From an uncultured Paracoccaceae bacterium (lineage in GTDB: Bacteria > Pseudomonadota > Alphaproteobacteria > Rhodobacterales > Rhodobacteraceae): DNA of 64,000 nucleotides. Position numbers and translations under genes: made by a program. Under the pieces are notes generated by a model. The model worked only from the letters and a program-made list of their open reading frames with translations, was not told the origin of the DNA and did not search any database. This document shows positions 1 to 8,705 of this stretch, piece after piece. The stretch spans positions 124,001 to 188,000 of the forward strand of contig CANMAI010000005.1 of assembly GCA_947495795.1 (NCBI GenBank), read 5' to 3'. The first letter of the stretch is position 1; each line of letters opens with the position of its first letter.

Positions 1-1142
1 GCGCGGATTTGGCGTTGATTGGGATGGAACGGGTTTTGCGCGTCCGGCTGGGCCGGAGCATCCAGAACGCGGCAATGATCGACCATGTAATCGCGTGTTC
101 GGTGGTTCCATTCCGGATAGGTGTATTCGCCCGAAAGCATTTCGTGGTCGGCGTCCGCCGGGGACAGATCCAAATGCAGGCGCAGCCGTGTGGCTGCCCG
201 CCTGTCGTGCCCCGACAATGTGATGATATCCTGATCATCTGCGGCTTTCGCGGCATTTTCGTCATCGTTATCATCAACGCTTCGGTTGATGTTCATGGAC
301 TCGACCCAAGACAGGATTGATTCAAACCGGTGGATTATGAAGCTGTCCTTGCGGTGTGTCTGATCCTGATCTTTGCGTTCGCCCAGCTTGCGGTTTGCCA
401 TGGCGGCAGCAGGGGCCGGGCCGGGCGTTTCGGCGTTGTCGTCAGCCGCTTTGCCTGCGTTGCCCGGTGATACGAACCGCAGCCAGATCGGCACCGGCGC
501 AAAGGGCAGGTAGTTGCGCGGCTGGATATCTTCCGGAGGTGCAGAGCTCTTGGTGCCAAGCTGCCTGCGGATGGCCTGCTCGACCTCTACTTCCACGCTG
601 GACGCGATACGGTTCGGCCGCTGCGCCAGACAGTGCTCCACCATTTTTGCATAGGATTGGCGCAAGCCGGGACAGGCCTCAAAAGCCCGATCCGCGCTGG
701 CGGCATTCGCCCGTATCTGAGCGTGATCATTGATCAGCAAGCCTGGTCCGCTCGGATCGAATTCATCGGTCTGAGCCAAGGCAGCAATGGTCACCAGCCA
801 AAGGTAGGCGTCCCTGTTCAACCTGGGATCAGGGAATGCGGCCATAACAGGTGGCAGGGCCAATCGCTCTCCATCGATTGTTGCGATCCATTCATGCGCC
901 CGCTCGGCGGCGACCTTCTGCTTCACCGATCTGCGGTGGCGAACGAGGGTGGCAGGGCATTCTGTGATCTCGACCCCTGCCTTGCCGCCGAGCGCGCGGA
1001 ACAGAACAGAGAGGCTGGGCTGCAGGGTACGCATCTCACAGGCCGCATCGGGGTAGCTGACAGGAATACCCATCCCGCTGGCCATATCGTGCCAGATATT
1101 GCCAACCGTTTCTTCCGGCTCCATGAGATCAAGTAATTTCAT
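1..1142 (-). CDS. norD: NorD, nitric oxide reductase activation protein (partial, 3' end outside window)
   Basis: An open frame of about 380 codons runs on the minus strand from an ATG at 1142 to the window edge without a stop, starting MKLLDLMEPEETVGNIW. It begins 4 bases after the norQ stop. NorD proteins are large (roughly 600 residues or more) with a C-terminal von Willebrand A domain. Only the N-terminal, variable part is here, so the VWA/MIDAS motif cannot be seen. The segment is charged and soluble, with no membrane helix. In the family, NorD works with the AAA+ ATPase NorQ to mature the NorCB cytochrome complex, probably by helping insert the non-heme iron. The call rests on position in norCBQD more than on motifs. 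Confidence 0.85.
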   Translation of the reverse strand, partial: MKLLDLMEPEETVGNIWHDMASGMGIPVSYPDAACEMRTLQPSLSVLFRALGGKAGVEITECPATLVRHRRSVKQKVAAERAHEWIATIDGERLALPPVMAAFPDPRLNRDAYLWLVTIAALAQTDEFDPSGPGLLINDHAQIRANAASADRAFEACPGLRQSYAKMVEHCLAQRPNRIASSVEVEVEQAIRRQLGTKSSAPPEDIQPRNYLPFAPVPIWLRFVSPGNAGKAADDNAETPGPAPAAAMANRKLGERKDQDQTHRKDSFIIHRFESILSWVESMNINRSVDDNDDENAAKAADDQDIITLSGHDRRAATRLRLHLDLSPADADHEMLSGEYTYPEWNHRTRDYMVDHCRVLDAPAQPDAQNPFHPNQRQIR

Positions 1143-1146
1143 CGCG

Positions 1147-1941
1147 TTATCCGTAGATCGTGGCAATGAGATCGCGCAGGGCTTGTTTGATTTCCGGCTC
1201 GTCAGTGAGTGGCTCAATGATTGCGGCTTCGAGAGCCTGATCTACGCTTATCTCATTTGCCATCAAGCTGGCAGCATAGATAAGCAGGCGGGTTGAGACG
1301 CCTTCTTCCAGATCCATTCCGGACAAAGCGCGTATGTGCCCGGCCAGACGAACCAGGGGTTTGACGCGGGCCGGATCCAACCCGCTTTCCTGCGCCACAA
1401 GCGCGATCTCGATATCCGGTTTTGGAAAATCGAAAGTGGCGGAGAGGAACCTCTGCCGTGTTGACGGCTTCAGGCGCTTGAGCACGTTCTGATAGCCAGG
1501 ATTGTAGGAGGCGACGAGCATGAAACCTCTGGGGGCAGCAAGCTCCTCGCCCGTTCGATCAATCATCAGTGTGCGCCGGTTATCCGTTAAGGGGTGCAGC
1601 ACAACAGTTACATCCTTGCGGGCCTCCACTACCTCATCCAGATAGCAGATCCCTCCTTCGCGGACAGCGCGGGTGAGTGGCCCATCGACCCAGACCGTTT
1701 CGCCGCCCTTCAGGAGGTAGCGTCCGATCAGATCTGCGGCGGAGAGATCATCGTGACAAGCGACTGTATGGAGAGATTTGCCCAGACGCGCTGCCATATG
1801 TTCGACGAAGCGGGTTTTGCCGCAGCCGGTGGGCCCCTTCAGAAGAAGGGGCAGGCCCGTGCTGTGGGCGGTTTCAAACAGCGCGCATTCACGCGCTGTT
1901 TCCTGATAAAAGGGGATCCTCGGCGCGGATTGCACATTCAT
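1147..1941 (-). CDS. norQ: NorQ, MoxR-family AAA+ ATPase of the nitric oxide reductase cluster
   Basis: This 264-residue protein is a MoxR-type AAA+ ATPase. Walker A is GPTGCGKTR near residue 37 and the Walker B region reads ICYLDEVVEA near residue 95. Sensor 1 is in the VASYNPGYQN segment. Length and motifs fit NorQ/CbbQ. With NorD it is thought to remodel apo-NorCB so that the catalytic iron can be inserted; it acts in the cytoplasm. It sits 3 bases after norB and 4 bases before norD in a minus-strand norCBQD operon, which separates it from other MoxR ATPases such as the CoxD protein at 36.7-37.5 kb. Confidence 0.95.
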   Translation of the reverse strand: MNVQSAPRIPFYQETARECALFETAHSTGLPLLLKGPTGCGKTRFVEHMAARLGKSLHTVACHDDLSAADLIGRYLLKGGETVWVDGPLTRAVREGGICYLDEVVEARKDVTVVLHPLTDNRRTLMIDRTGEELAAPRGFMLVASYNPGYQNVLKRLKPSTRQRFLSATFDFPKPDIEIALVAQESGLDPARVKPLVRLAGHIRALSGMDLEEGVSTRLLIYAASLMANEISVDQALEAAIIEPLTDEPEIKQALRDLIATIYG

Positions 1942-1944
1942 CGC

Positions 1945-3291
1945 TCACTCCCCCGGCACGAAGTTGGGGCCGGGCGCGATGATCTCATCCTTGCGCACCA
2001 CCAAGAGCGAGTAGATGAAAAGAAGTGCGCCGAGCACCACGGCAGCCCCGGCACCAAAGCGCATCAGGTAGAAGATACCAAGCCCGTCCTGCACGCTCAT
2101 GAAATCCTCTCCCAAAACGCGCTGCATATGGGTCTGGATGGTGCCCGCAAAGGTCAGCACGAAGGTCATGAAGGCCATACCGCCTGTCATCAGCCAGAAA
2201 CTCGCCATGTTGAGCACTTGGTTGTAGGGCTCCCGGCCGCGCAGCATCGGCATCGCGTAGGTGAAAATGGCGAGGTTGAGCGCCACGTAGGCTCCGTAGA
2301 AGGCAAGGTGCCCGTGGGCAGCGGTGATCTGCGTGCCGTGGCTGTAGAAGTTCACACCGTGCAATGTGTGCAGGAACCCCCAGACCCCGGCGCCAAAGAA
2401 GGCAACTGTGCTTGAGCCGAGCGACCAGAGGAGCGCTGCCTTGTTCGGGTGGTTCTTGCGCCCCTTCCAGACCATCACGAATGCGAATGACATCATCAGG
2501 AAGAACGGGATCACCTCGAATGTGGAGAAGATCGAGCCGATCCACTGCCAGTAGCCTGGGAGCCCGATCCAGTAGAAATGGTGCCCGGTGCCAAGAATCC
2601 CTGAGAAAAGCGCCGTAGCAACGATCACGTAAAGCCATTTTTCCACAACTTCCCTGTCCACTCCGGTGAGCTTGAGGAGCAGGAAGGCGAGGATTGCGGC
2701 CATTACCAGTTCCCAGGTTGCCTCTACCCACAGATGCACGACAAACCACCAGTACATTTTATCCAGGGACAGGTTCTCCGGGTTGATAAATGCGAACACC
2801 CAGAGAAGCGACAGCAGCCACAGCCCCATCAACAGCACGTTGGTGATGGCTGTCTTCTTGCCTGCGAGGACGGTCATGGAAATGTTGAAGAGGAAGATCA
2901 GGGCAGCGACAAGAGTGCCGAATTTGACCCAAAGAGGCTGTTCAAGAAACTCTCTGCCGCCATGGATACCCATGAGATAGGAGCCGACTGCACCGAGCGT
3001 GCCGACCATCAGCAAGGCCAGCTGGATGTAGGCGAGTTTGACCGAATAGAGCTCGCGCTCGGATTCTTCGGGAACCAGAAAATACGCAGCGCCAAAAAAG
3101 CCAAGAAGCAACCAGACGATCAGCGCGTTGGTATGGATCATCCGGATGATATTGAATGGCAATATCTCGGCCAGAAAATTGGGCGAGACGTAAACCCATC
3201 CGGCCAGCAGCCCGCCCATCACCTGAATGCCGAAAAGAGCCAGTGCGCATACGATATAGGCGAATGCGACTTTCTGAGATTGATATTTCAT
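1945..3291 (-). CDS. norB: NorB, cytochrome b subunit of cytochrome-c-dependent nitric oxide reductase
   Basis: The 448-residue product is the catalytic subunit of cNOR, a heme-copper-oxidase relative with about 12 membrane helices that reduces 2 NO to N2O. The N-terminus (MKYQSQKVAFAYIVC) leads straight into the first helix. Histidines expected as heme b, heme b3 and FeB ligands occur in RMIHTNALIVW, HLWVEATWE, GTGHHFYWIG and HGHLAFYGAY. The glutamates of VEATWE belong to the known active-site signature. It is 448 residues long as expected for short-chain NorB, not quinol-type qNOR (which carries an N-terminal extension). It lies 12 bases downstream of norC and is expressed under the NnrR-like operator upstream of norC. 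Confidence 0.97.
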   Translation of the reverse strand: MKYQSQKVAFAYIVCALALFGIQVMGGLLAGWVYVSPNFLAEILPFNIIRMIHTNALIVWLLLGFFGAAYFLVPEESERELYSVKLAYIQLALLMVGTLGAVGSYLMGIHGGREFLEQPLWVKFGTLVAALIFLFNISMTVLAGKKTAITNVLLMGLWLLSLLWVFAFINPENLSLDKMYWWFVVHLWVEATWELVMAAILAFLLLKLTGVDREVVEKWLYVIVATALFSGILGTGHHFYWIGLPGYWQWIGSIFSTFEVIPFFLMMSFAFVMVWKGRKNHPNKAALLWSLGSSTVAFFGAGVWGFLHTLHGVNFYSHGTQITAAHGHLAFYGAYVALNLAIFTYAMPMLRGREPYNQVLNMASFWLMTGGMAFMTFVLTFAGTIQTHMQRVLGEDFMSVQDGLGIFYLMRFGAGAAVVLGALLFIYSLLVVRKDEIIAPGPNFVPGE

Positions 3292-3303
3292 GTGATCTCT
3301 CTC

Positions 3304-3756
3304 CTATCCTGCATCATTGGGTGGCCAGCCCTGCGTATCGGTCTGATCCGCCCATCGCAGGAATTCAGCCAAGCCGCGCATCTCTTCCTCGGTGAGCTCG
3401 AAATAGGGCATCTGGCGTCGGCCCTCTGCACCACTTGGCTGGGCCTCGATCCAGCCTTTCAACACTTCGAAGGCGCCTTCCGGGTCGTCCAGTACGCCCC
3501 AGCGGGTCATTACGTTGCCAACCTCCGGCGCGAAATACGCCCCCTCGCCATGCAGGGTGTGGCAGTTAATGCAGGAGTGACGTTCCCACACACGTTTACC
3601 CAGTATCACTTCTTCGCTAAGGGGCATGCCTGCGGTGGATGTGTTCACCACGTAGCGGTGGCTTTGAACCGTCAGGGCGATGAAGATCACCACGAAGAAC
3701 AGGGATCCACCGTAGAAAATATTGCGCGCCCGCGACTTTGTCAGGATTTCGGCCAT
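3304..3756 (-). CDS. norC: NorC, membrane-anchored cytochrome c subunit of nitric oxide reductase
   Basis: The start at 3756 (MAEILTKSRARNIFYGG) is chosen because GAGGGGA lies just upstream at good spacing. An in-frame extension to 3795 has no such site. The 150-residue protein has one N-terminal membrane helix (GGSLFFVVIFIALTV), a periplasmic domain and a single heme c site CINCH, with a later Met in the RRQMPYFE region as likely sixth ligand. It passes electrons from soluble carriers (cytochrome c or the pseudoazurin encoded nearby) to NorB. It is the first gene of norCBQD, and its promoter contains a perfect TTGCG-N4-CGCAA palindrome. Confidence 0.96.
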   Translation of the reverse strand: MAEILTKSRARNIFYGGSLFFVVIFIALTVQSHRYVVNTSTAGMPLSEEVILGKRVWERHSCINCHTLHGEGAYFAPEVGNVMTRWGVLDDPEGAFEVLKGWIEAQPSGAEGRRQMPYFELTEEEMRGLAEFLRWADQTDTQGWPPNDAG

Positions 3757-3818
3757 GACCCGGTCCCCTCTTGTGGTTGGTATTGCAGAGGGCATAGCGC
3801 GGGCGGTTTTTGCGGAGT

Positions 3819-3832
3819 TTGCGCAAGCGCAA
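3819..3832. promoter_or_regulatory. NnrR-type operator between norC and the DUF1858 gene
   Basis: TTGCGCAAGCGCAA is a perfect inverted repeat, TTGCG-N4-CGCAA, with the 14-bp geometry of Crp/Fnr-family NO regulators. Its centre is about 70 bp from the norC start and about 59 bp from the DUF1858 start, so one site could serve both divergent genes. From memory, the NnrR site reported for Rhodobacter sphaeroides has the same TTGCG half-site. An nnrR-like gene lies 275 bp away. Confidence 0.85.
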
Positions 3833-3884
3833 CGTTCGGTGTGATTGATTTGAATAGCCTCGCCGTATCTACCGGGGAGACTTC

Positions 3885-4121
3885 ATGATGCGAAGGCCGG
3901 CGCTGGATGATCTTGATCTGGAACTGAACGTTCTTATGAACAACTGGCCCGAGACGATCAGTGTCTTTCTAAGACATCACATGCTGTGTGTGGGCTGCAC
4001 GATTGGCCCGTTTCATACCGTTATCGACGCCTGTCGAGAGTACGATCTGGACGAAGAAGCGTTCCGCAAAGAGTTGCGGTATGCGGTCTCGCAGCGGCGG
4101 GGCAGATCAGGCATCGCCTAG
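3885..4121 (+). CDS. Small DUF1858-type protein linked to denitrification
   Basis: This 78-residue soluble protein resembles the DUF1858 / hybrid-cluster-associated redox-disulfide family. The segment VLMNNWPETISVFLRHHMLCVGCTIGPFHTVIDAC has the family's helical start and the C-x-x-C pair (CVGC). GGGGAGA precedes the ATG at 3885; a second ATG follows at once. It is divergent from norC and shares its NnrR-type operator, so it is probably co-induced by NO. The C-terminus converges with nnrR and overlaps its last codons by 15 bases. The CxxC pair suggests a redox or metal-binding role in NO/nitrite metabolism, but the function is not established. Confidence 0.75.
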   Translation: MMRRPALDDLDLELNVLMNNWPETISVFLRHHMLCVGCTIGPFHTVIDACREYDLDEEAFRKELRYAVSQRRGRSGIA

Positions 4122-4796
4122 CAGCACCATGCGATGCGGATCACAAACGATGATTTTCTTGCGCTTGCTGGCGACCAGCCCATCCTTTTCCCACGCACTC
4201 AGCAGCCTGCTGACTGTGTGCAAGGTTGTTCCCGTCATCTCCGATACATCCTGCCTTGTAATCGGAAACCCGATCTCGATCCCGTTTGTAACCTTTCTGC
4301 CGGATTGATTGACCAGATGCAGCAGCGCGCGGGCGATGCGTTGTTCGACATGCTTTGTCGACATTTCAACAACCCGGTTGTTGATTTCCCCCATACGGTT
4401 TCCGATGGTTCTGTAAGTCTCGGTGGCAAAGCCTTCATAATGGGCAACGAACCCGTCCCACAGTCTGGTGGGCCATGATAGGATGATCACCTCTGATGCG
4501 CATATGGCCGTGGCCGGATAGGTTTCGCGCCCCAGGGCTCTTGCAATGCCAAAAAGCTGCCCGGGTGGAATATGAAGGGAGGTCACCTGATCTCCTTCCG
4601 AGGTGATACGCACCGCTCTGATCGTGCCATCCAGCAGCAGGTAGAAGTATTCTGCCGGTGCTCCCTCATCATACACTGCGACACCTGCGGCAATCGAGCG
4701 GCTGGTGGCTTGATCGAGAATGTCTCGTATTTCCGCAGCCCCCAATTTTGAAAAGGGTGGAAGGGTACGGAGCAGGCTTTCATGCAGTTTGGGCAA
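4107..4796 (-). CDS. nnrR: NnrR-like Crp/Fnr-family regulator of denitrification
   Basis: The 229-residue protein has an N-terminal cyclic-nucleotide-binding-type beta-roll (about 20-120), a long dimer helix, and a C-terminal winged HTH with TRQDVSEMTGTTLHTVSRLLSAWEKDG, in which T-x-x-T-V-S-R is the recognition helix. It lacks the N-terminal cysteine cluster of FNR, so it should not carry an oxygen-sensing [4Fe-4S] cluster. That fits NnrR/DnrD-type proteins that answer to NO. It sits between the nor and nir operons, and both have palindromes matching its expected site. Dnr/DnrD is the alternative name for the same functional class. Confidence 0.88.
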   Translation of the reverse strand: MPKLHESLLRTLPPFSKLGAAEIRDILDQATSRSIAAGVAVYDEGAPAEYFYLLLDGTIRAVRITSEGDQVTSLHIPPGQLFGIARALGRETYPATAICASEVIILSWPTRLWDGFVAHYEGFATETYRTIGNRMGEINNRVVEMSTKHVEQRIARALLHLVNQSGRKVTNGIEIGFPITRQDVSEMTGTTLHTVSRLLSAWEKDGLVASKRKKIIVCDPHRMVLLGDA

Positions 4797-4889
4797 GTTG
4801 GCTCCGAAACAACGTGTTTTGCAAACTTATAGCAAGATTTGTGCCAACGTCACCTGAACATGACACCAAGCCCCCAGATTGTCAGAAGT

Positions 4890-4903
4890 TTGTGCAACCA
4901 CAA
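4890..4903. promoter_or_regulatory. NnrR-type operator upstream of pseudoazurin-nirK-nirV
   Basis: TTGTGCAACCACAA is a perfect inverted repeat, TTGTG-N4-CACAA, with the same 14-bp architecture as the site before norC. Its centre is about 65 bp upstream of the pseudoazurin ATG and about 100 bp from the divergent nnrR start. This suggests NO-dependent activation of paz-nirK-nirV and possibly autoregulation of nnrR. Confidence 0.82.
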
Positions 4904-4961
4904 AGTCTGTGAGCTGGCCCCCCATTATTCTTGCGCCAACAGGATTGTGAAAGGGACAAAC

Positions 4962-5393
4962 ATGCTTCGCACACTCACGACAACTGCGGTTCTGCTCTTG
5001 GCATTCGGCGGCTCTGTGGCCGCCGAAACCTTTGAGGTGAAGATGCTGAACAAGGGGGAGGCCGGAAGAATGATTTTTGAGCCCTCCTCTCTGCGCATTG
5101 CTGCGGGTGACACCGTTAAGTTCCTCGCGACGGATCGCGGCCACAACGCGGAATCTGTGGAAGAGATGATGCCTGACGGTGCCGAGGTGTTCGTTGGAAA
5201 GATCAATGAAGAGATCGAGGTCACTTTCGATTTGGAAGGTTTTTTCGGCATTAAGTGCAAGCCGCATTTTGCGATGGGCATGGTGATGGTGATTGCCGTG
5301 GGTGACGCGGAAACCCCGGCCGAGGACTTTCTTGAAGGCCGCATGCCTCCCAAAGCCAAGAAGCGTTTCGAAGAACAGCTTGCCGCATTCTGA
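4962..5393 (+). CDS. Pseudoazurin (blue copper electron carrier)
   Basis: The start at 4962 is supported by AAGGGA and by the Sec signal peptide that follows (MLRTLTTTAVLLLAFGGSVAAE, cleavage after AAA-like VAA). The mature 123-residue cupredoxin has the type 1 copper ligands His in DRGHNAES and the Cys-x2-His-x4-Met set in KCKPHFAMGM, typical of pseudoazurin. It acts in the periplasm and donates electrons to the Cu nitrite reductase encoded immediately downstream, possibly also to NorC. It is the first gene after an NnrR-type operator and lies about 50 bases before nirK. Confidence 0.93.
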   Translation: MLRTLTTTAVLLLAFGGSVAAETFEVKMLNKGEAGRMIFEPSSLRIAAGDTVKFLATDRGHNAESVEEMMPDGAEVFVGKINEEIEVTFDLEGFFGIKCKPHFAMGMVMVIAVGDAETPAEDFLEGRMPPKAKKRFEEQLAAF

Positions 5394-5444
5394 TTTTTGC
5401 AGCGGCAGAATGGCCGCTGCCCCATGACTGAAATGGAGATGACA

Positions 5445-6668
5445 ATGACAAAGCTTACCAATCCTGGCCTCATGCCAACAAGCCGTCGCAATGTACTGCG
5501 TGGATCGGTTCTTGCGGGTGCTGCTGCAATGGCGGGAACCGCTGCTTCTGCGGTAACCCCGACACCGCGCCGATTGCCGGTGCCACCTCTGCGCGGAGCG
5601 TCGCCTCAGTTCCTTCAGGCCGAAGCTCAGGCACAGGCAGAGGCAAAGCCTGTCGATCTATCGGGTTATGAACGGGTGAAGCAGGAACTTGTCGCGCCCC
5701 CTTTTGCACCTGTTCATGAACAGGTCGCCTCTGGTGATCCCAAGGTCGTTGAAATCGAGATGATCACCGAAGAACGGCTGATGGTTGTGGATGAAGACAC
5801 CGGAGCCAGCGTTTGGGCCCTGACCTACAATGGCTCGGTCCCTGGGCCGCTGATCATTGTGCATGAGGGCGATTATGTTGAGTTGACGCTCAAAAACCCT
5901 GTCTCAAGCCAGATGGAGCACAACATCGACTTCCACGCCTCGACCGGAGCCTTGGGTGGTGGTGGTCTCACACATGTTTACCCCGGTGAGGAAACTGTCC
6001 TGCGCTGGAAAGCCACCAAGGCAGGGTGCTTCACCTATCACTGTGCGCCCGGCGGAGCGATGATCCCCTATCACGTAACACACGGCATGAACGGTGCCAT
6101 CATGGTGCTGCCCCGCGATGGTCTGAAAGACGGGGAAGGCAATCCGCTCAGATATGACAGCATCGCCTATATCGGAGAGCAGGATTACTACCTGCCGATG
6201 AATGAAGAGGGCGACTACAAGACATATGAGGCGGCTGGCGATGACTATGCCGACAGCCTTGATGCAATGCGGACTCTGGTGCCTACGCACTCTGTCTTCA
6301 ACGGCGCGGTCGGGGCCCTGACGGGCGACAACGCGTTGAGGGCGGATGTTGGGGAGACCGTGTTGATGATCCACAATCAGGCCAACCGGGATTCGCGCCC
6401 GCACCTGATTGGCGGGCACGGCAATTATGTCTGGGAAACCGGATCCTTCACTGACGCGCCTCTGACGGGTATCGAGAGCTGGTTTGTGCGTGGCGGCAGT
6501 GCGATGGCCGCGATGTACACCTTCGAGCAACCGGGCGTTTACGCCTATGTGAACCATAATCTGATCGAGGCGGTTCTGCTGGGGGCCACCGCTCACTTTG
6601 TTGTTGAGGGGGAATGGAACAATGCGCTGATGGAGCAGGTGGTGGCGCCGCACGCGAGCGATACCTGA
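5445..6668 (+). CDS. nirK: NirK, copper-containing nitrite reductase
   Basis: Four in-frame ATGs cluster at 5424-5445. The last is preferred because GGAG sits 6 bases before it; 5424 is the main alternative. The protein (407 residues) starts with a Tat signal (SRRNVLRGS followed by a hydrophobic Ala-rich stretch). Two cupredoxin domains follow. The type 1 and type 2 copper ligands are visible in [27 protein letters not shown] and [12 protein letters not shown], with a further His in VNHNLIEAV. It reduces nitrite to NO in the periplasm as a trimer. Pseudoazurin upstream is its likely electron donor, and nirV follows 16 bases downstream. Confidence 0.97.
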   Translation: MTKLTNPGLMPTSRRNVLRGSVLAGAAAMAGTAASAVTPTPRRLPVPPLRGASPQFLQAEAQAQAEAKPVDLSGYERVKQELVAPPFAPVHEQVASGDPKVVEIEMITEERLMVVDEDTGASVWALTYNGSVPGPLIIVHEGDYVELTLKNPVSSQMEHNIDFHASTGALGGGGLTHVYPGEETVLRWKATKAGCFTYHCAPGGAMIPYHVTHGMNGAIMVLPRDGLKDGEGNPLRYDSIAYIGEQDYYLPMNEEGDYKTYEAAGDDYADSLDAMRTLVPTHSVFNGAVGALTGDNALRADVGETVLMIHNQANRDSRPHLIGGHGNYVWETGSFTDAPLTGIESWFVRGGSAMAAMYTFEQPGVYAYVNHNLIEAVLLGATAHFVVEGEWNNALMEQVVAPHASDT

Positions 6669-6684
6669 CAGGGAGGAGCAAAAG

Positions 6685-7437
6685 ATGTTCGCCGTCCACC
6701 AACTTCAAAACGCGAAGCGCGCCAGATACTGGCTGCTGGGAATTGGTGCGGCGGCAATGCTTTTTCTGGGGGTCGCGCTTTTTTGGCGTGGCCCCCTGAT
6801 AGAGGTTCATCCGGAGATGGCTGAAACTCCGATTGCGATGCCCGGTAAGGCGGAAATCTATGTGATGAGATATGAGGTCAGTGTTGCTGAATGGAACCTT
6901 TGCTTTGAGGATGGCGCCTGCCAGTTGGCGTTGCGGGTGCGATCTGGCCAGAGCCCGGCCGAAACGCCCGCAACCGGCCTCAGCTATATCGATGTCACCG
7001 AATATCTCGCTTGGATAAATGAAAAAACCGGGCATGACTACCGGCTGCCAACCGTCGCTGAATGGGAACATATGGCAAAGCCGGTTCTACCGGAGGAGCC
7101 GGATCCTATATTCACAGACCCTGCTTTAACCTGGGCATCTGCCTATCTTTTGGGAGAGGGACCGCCTCGGGCAATACGCCCTCGCGGTTCCTTTTCTGCG
7201 TCACCAGCGGGAATTTTCGATCTTGATGGCAATGTCTGGGAATGGACACAGGATTGCTATGCCGGGACAGCCGGTGTCGATACGAGCCGCTGCCCCGCGT
7301 TTTTTGTTGCGGGTGAACATATCGCGGCGATTCCATTTCCGGTTCGCGATCCGGCGCGCGGGGGCTGTGCGGTCGGTGCTCCGCCTGCGCATCTTGGAGT
7401 GCGGCTGGTTACGGAAAGCAGATATTCTCGATCATAG
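6685..7437 (+). CDS. nirV: NirV-like protein (formylglycine-generating-enzyme/sulfatase-modifying-factor fold)
   Basis: The 250-residue product has an N-terminal membrane anchor (YWLLGIGAAAMLFLGVALFW), then an FGE-sulfatase-like domain. Family marks include MRYEVSVAEWNLC, HDYRLPTVAEWEHMA and a Gly-Asn-Val-Trp-Glu-Trp motif (DGNVWEWTQDC). Downstream location after nirK is the usual position of nirV, whose exact function is unsettled. A role in NirK maturation or in the periplasmic face of nitrite reduction is usually assumed, and no copper site is seen. GGGAGGAG precedes the ATG. It closes the paz-nirK-nirV operon. Confidence 0.9.
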   Translation: MFAVHQLQNAKRARYWLLGIGAAAMLFLGVALFWRGPLIEVHPEMAETPIAMPGKAEIYVMRYEVSVAEWNLCFEDGACQLALRVRSGQSPAETPATGLSYIDVTEYLAWINEKTGHDYRLPTVAEWEHMAKPVLPEEPDPIFTDPALTWASAYLLGEGPPRAIRPRGSFSASPAGIFDLDGNVWEWTQDCYAGTAGVDTSRCPAFFVAGEHIAAIPFPVRDPARGGCAVGAPPAHLGVRLVTESRYSRS

Positions 7438-7553
7438 CCGAGCCTGGGCTAAGGCTGATGCCGTGAAAGAATTTCTGAAAGCTTCCAGCACTCACAGCTA
7501 TCGGGCACGGTTGATTATTTCTTGACCGCCGCCCTCAAAAGCTCCTACTGTCA

Positions 7554-7584
7554 ATCAAAAATATAGCGCGCGTAAAGTTTTGAT
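7554..7584. promoter_or_regulatory. Candidate operator upstream of the LacI-type gene
   Basis: ATCAAAA (7554-7560) and TTTTGAT (7578-7584) form an inverted repeat around a GC-rich centre. The right part, GTAAAG followed closely by TTTTGAT, recurs in a related form before the polyol transporter (GTAAAG then TTTGAT at 8701-8714). This may be an autoregulatory site for the LacI-type protein. Not tested. Confidence 0.4.
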
Positions 7585-7655
7585 ATGTGAGGGACGGTGC
7601 ATCGCTTGGTTGCGCAGGAAGGGCTTGCAGCGTTTGAGGGTGAGGGGCTGACCGC

Positions 7656-8681
7656 ATGAGTGGACATAAGATCAAGAATATGGAGGAATTCGCTAAGGTT
7701 AGCGACATTTCCCGCCCCACCTTGTCCAAGTATTTCAATGATCCGGAGAGCGTGCGCAAGACAACTCGGGGTAAGATTGAGGCTGCGCTGGAAGAGTATG
7801 ATTACCGGCCCAATATCTTCGCAATCAACCAGAACAGGAAGCTAACCAAGACAATCGGTATTGTCGTTCCCTATCTGGCGGATCCGTTTTTTGCTGAGAT
7901 TGTGCGCAAGATCGAGCGGCGCTGCATTGATGCAGGCTTCTGGCCTATTGTGTTCAGTGCCCACGGGCAGCAGGGGCTCGAAAACAATGCTTTGGCGACG
8001 CTTCAATCGCTCCGGCCCGCCGGTGCGCTGATCGCGCCGCTCGGGCGCAGCTCTGACTTTGAGAGTGTGCGGCGGTTTACCGAGGATGTGCCGACAGTTG
8101 TGTTTGACAGCAACGTGGATGTCGGCCAAGCCTTTGTTGGGTCTAACAACTTTCAAAGTGTTGGCCTTATTGTCGACTACCTATGCCGCACAGGCGAGCC
8201 GCCTTGTTTCTTTGAGATGCGCCCCGTTAACCCCAACGCGAACAAGCGGCGTGACGCGTATGTTCAGTCTATGGAGCGGCTTGGGCATGACCCGCGGGTG
8301 GTGCAAGTTGAGGGGGCGGGTTGGGACTTTGAGAGGATCGGGCTGGAGGAAGGAATGCGGTTGATCTCGGAGCGCTCTCTGCCATCCAATACGGTCCTGT
8401 GCAGCAACGACCGACTGGCTGTCGGGCTTGTTGCGGCAGCTTATCAGAAAGGGCTTAGAGTTGGCCACGGGCCGGGCTGTGCGATGCGGATAGCGGGCCA
8501 TGATGATCATCCATGGTCTCAATTCACTTGCCCGCCGCTGACGACAGTATCCCAGGATTATTCGGCAATTGCTGATCGCAGTGTGGAGATGTTGTTCGGA
8601 TTGATCGATCACGGCGAGCGGACTGAGGGGCGCCCGGAGATCCTGTTTGAGGGTAAGCTTGTTTTGCGGTCGTCTGCGTAG
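7656..8681 (+). CDS. LacI-family transcriptional regulator of the polyol operon
   Basis: The 341-residue protein has a LacI-type HTH at residues 9-55 (MEEFAKVSDISRPTLSKYFNDPESV, hinge region ending YDYRPN), then a periplasmic-binding-protein-like effector domain starting TIGIVVPYLADPFFAEI. The HTH is slightly atypical: S-R-P-T-L-S-K-Y-F-N replaces the more common V-S-x-V-L-N. GAGGGG precedes the ATG at 7656. It is the gene directly upstream of the sorbitol/mannitol transporter operon on the same strand, so it probably represses that operon and is relieved by a polyol or its derivative. The ligand is inferred from context only. Confidence 0.85.
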   Translation: MSGHKIKNMEEFAKVSDISRPTLSKYFNDPESVRKTTRGKIEAALEEYDYRPNIFAINQNRKLTKTIGIVVPYLADPFFAEIVRKIERRCIDAGFWPIVFSAHGQQGLENNALATLQSLRPAGALIAPLGRSSDFESVRRFTEDVPTVVFDSNVDVGQAFVGSNNFQSVGLIVDYLCRTGEPPCFFEMRPVNPNANKRRDAYVQSMERLGHDPRVVQVEGAGWDFERIGLEEGMRLISERSLPSNTVLCSNDRLAVGLVAAAYQKGLRVGHGPGCAMRIAGHDDHPWSQFTCPPLTTVSQDYSAIADRSVEMLFGLIDHGERTEGRPEILFEGKLVLRSSA

Positions 8682-8691
8682 CGCCTAAAAG

Positions 8692-8705
8692 TTTACGAGA
8701 GTAAA
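8692..8705. promoter_or_regulatory. Candidate LacI-family operator before the polyol ABC operon
   Basis: TTTACGAGAGTAAA (TTTAC-N4-GTAAA) is a perfect 5-bp inverted repeat located about 85 bp upstream of the binding-protein start and just after the LacI-type gene. It shares the GTAAAG...TTTGAT element with the region before the regulator itself. Likely operator, by position and symmetry only. Confidence 0.5.
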
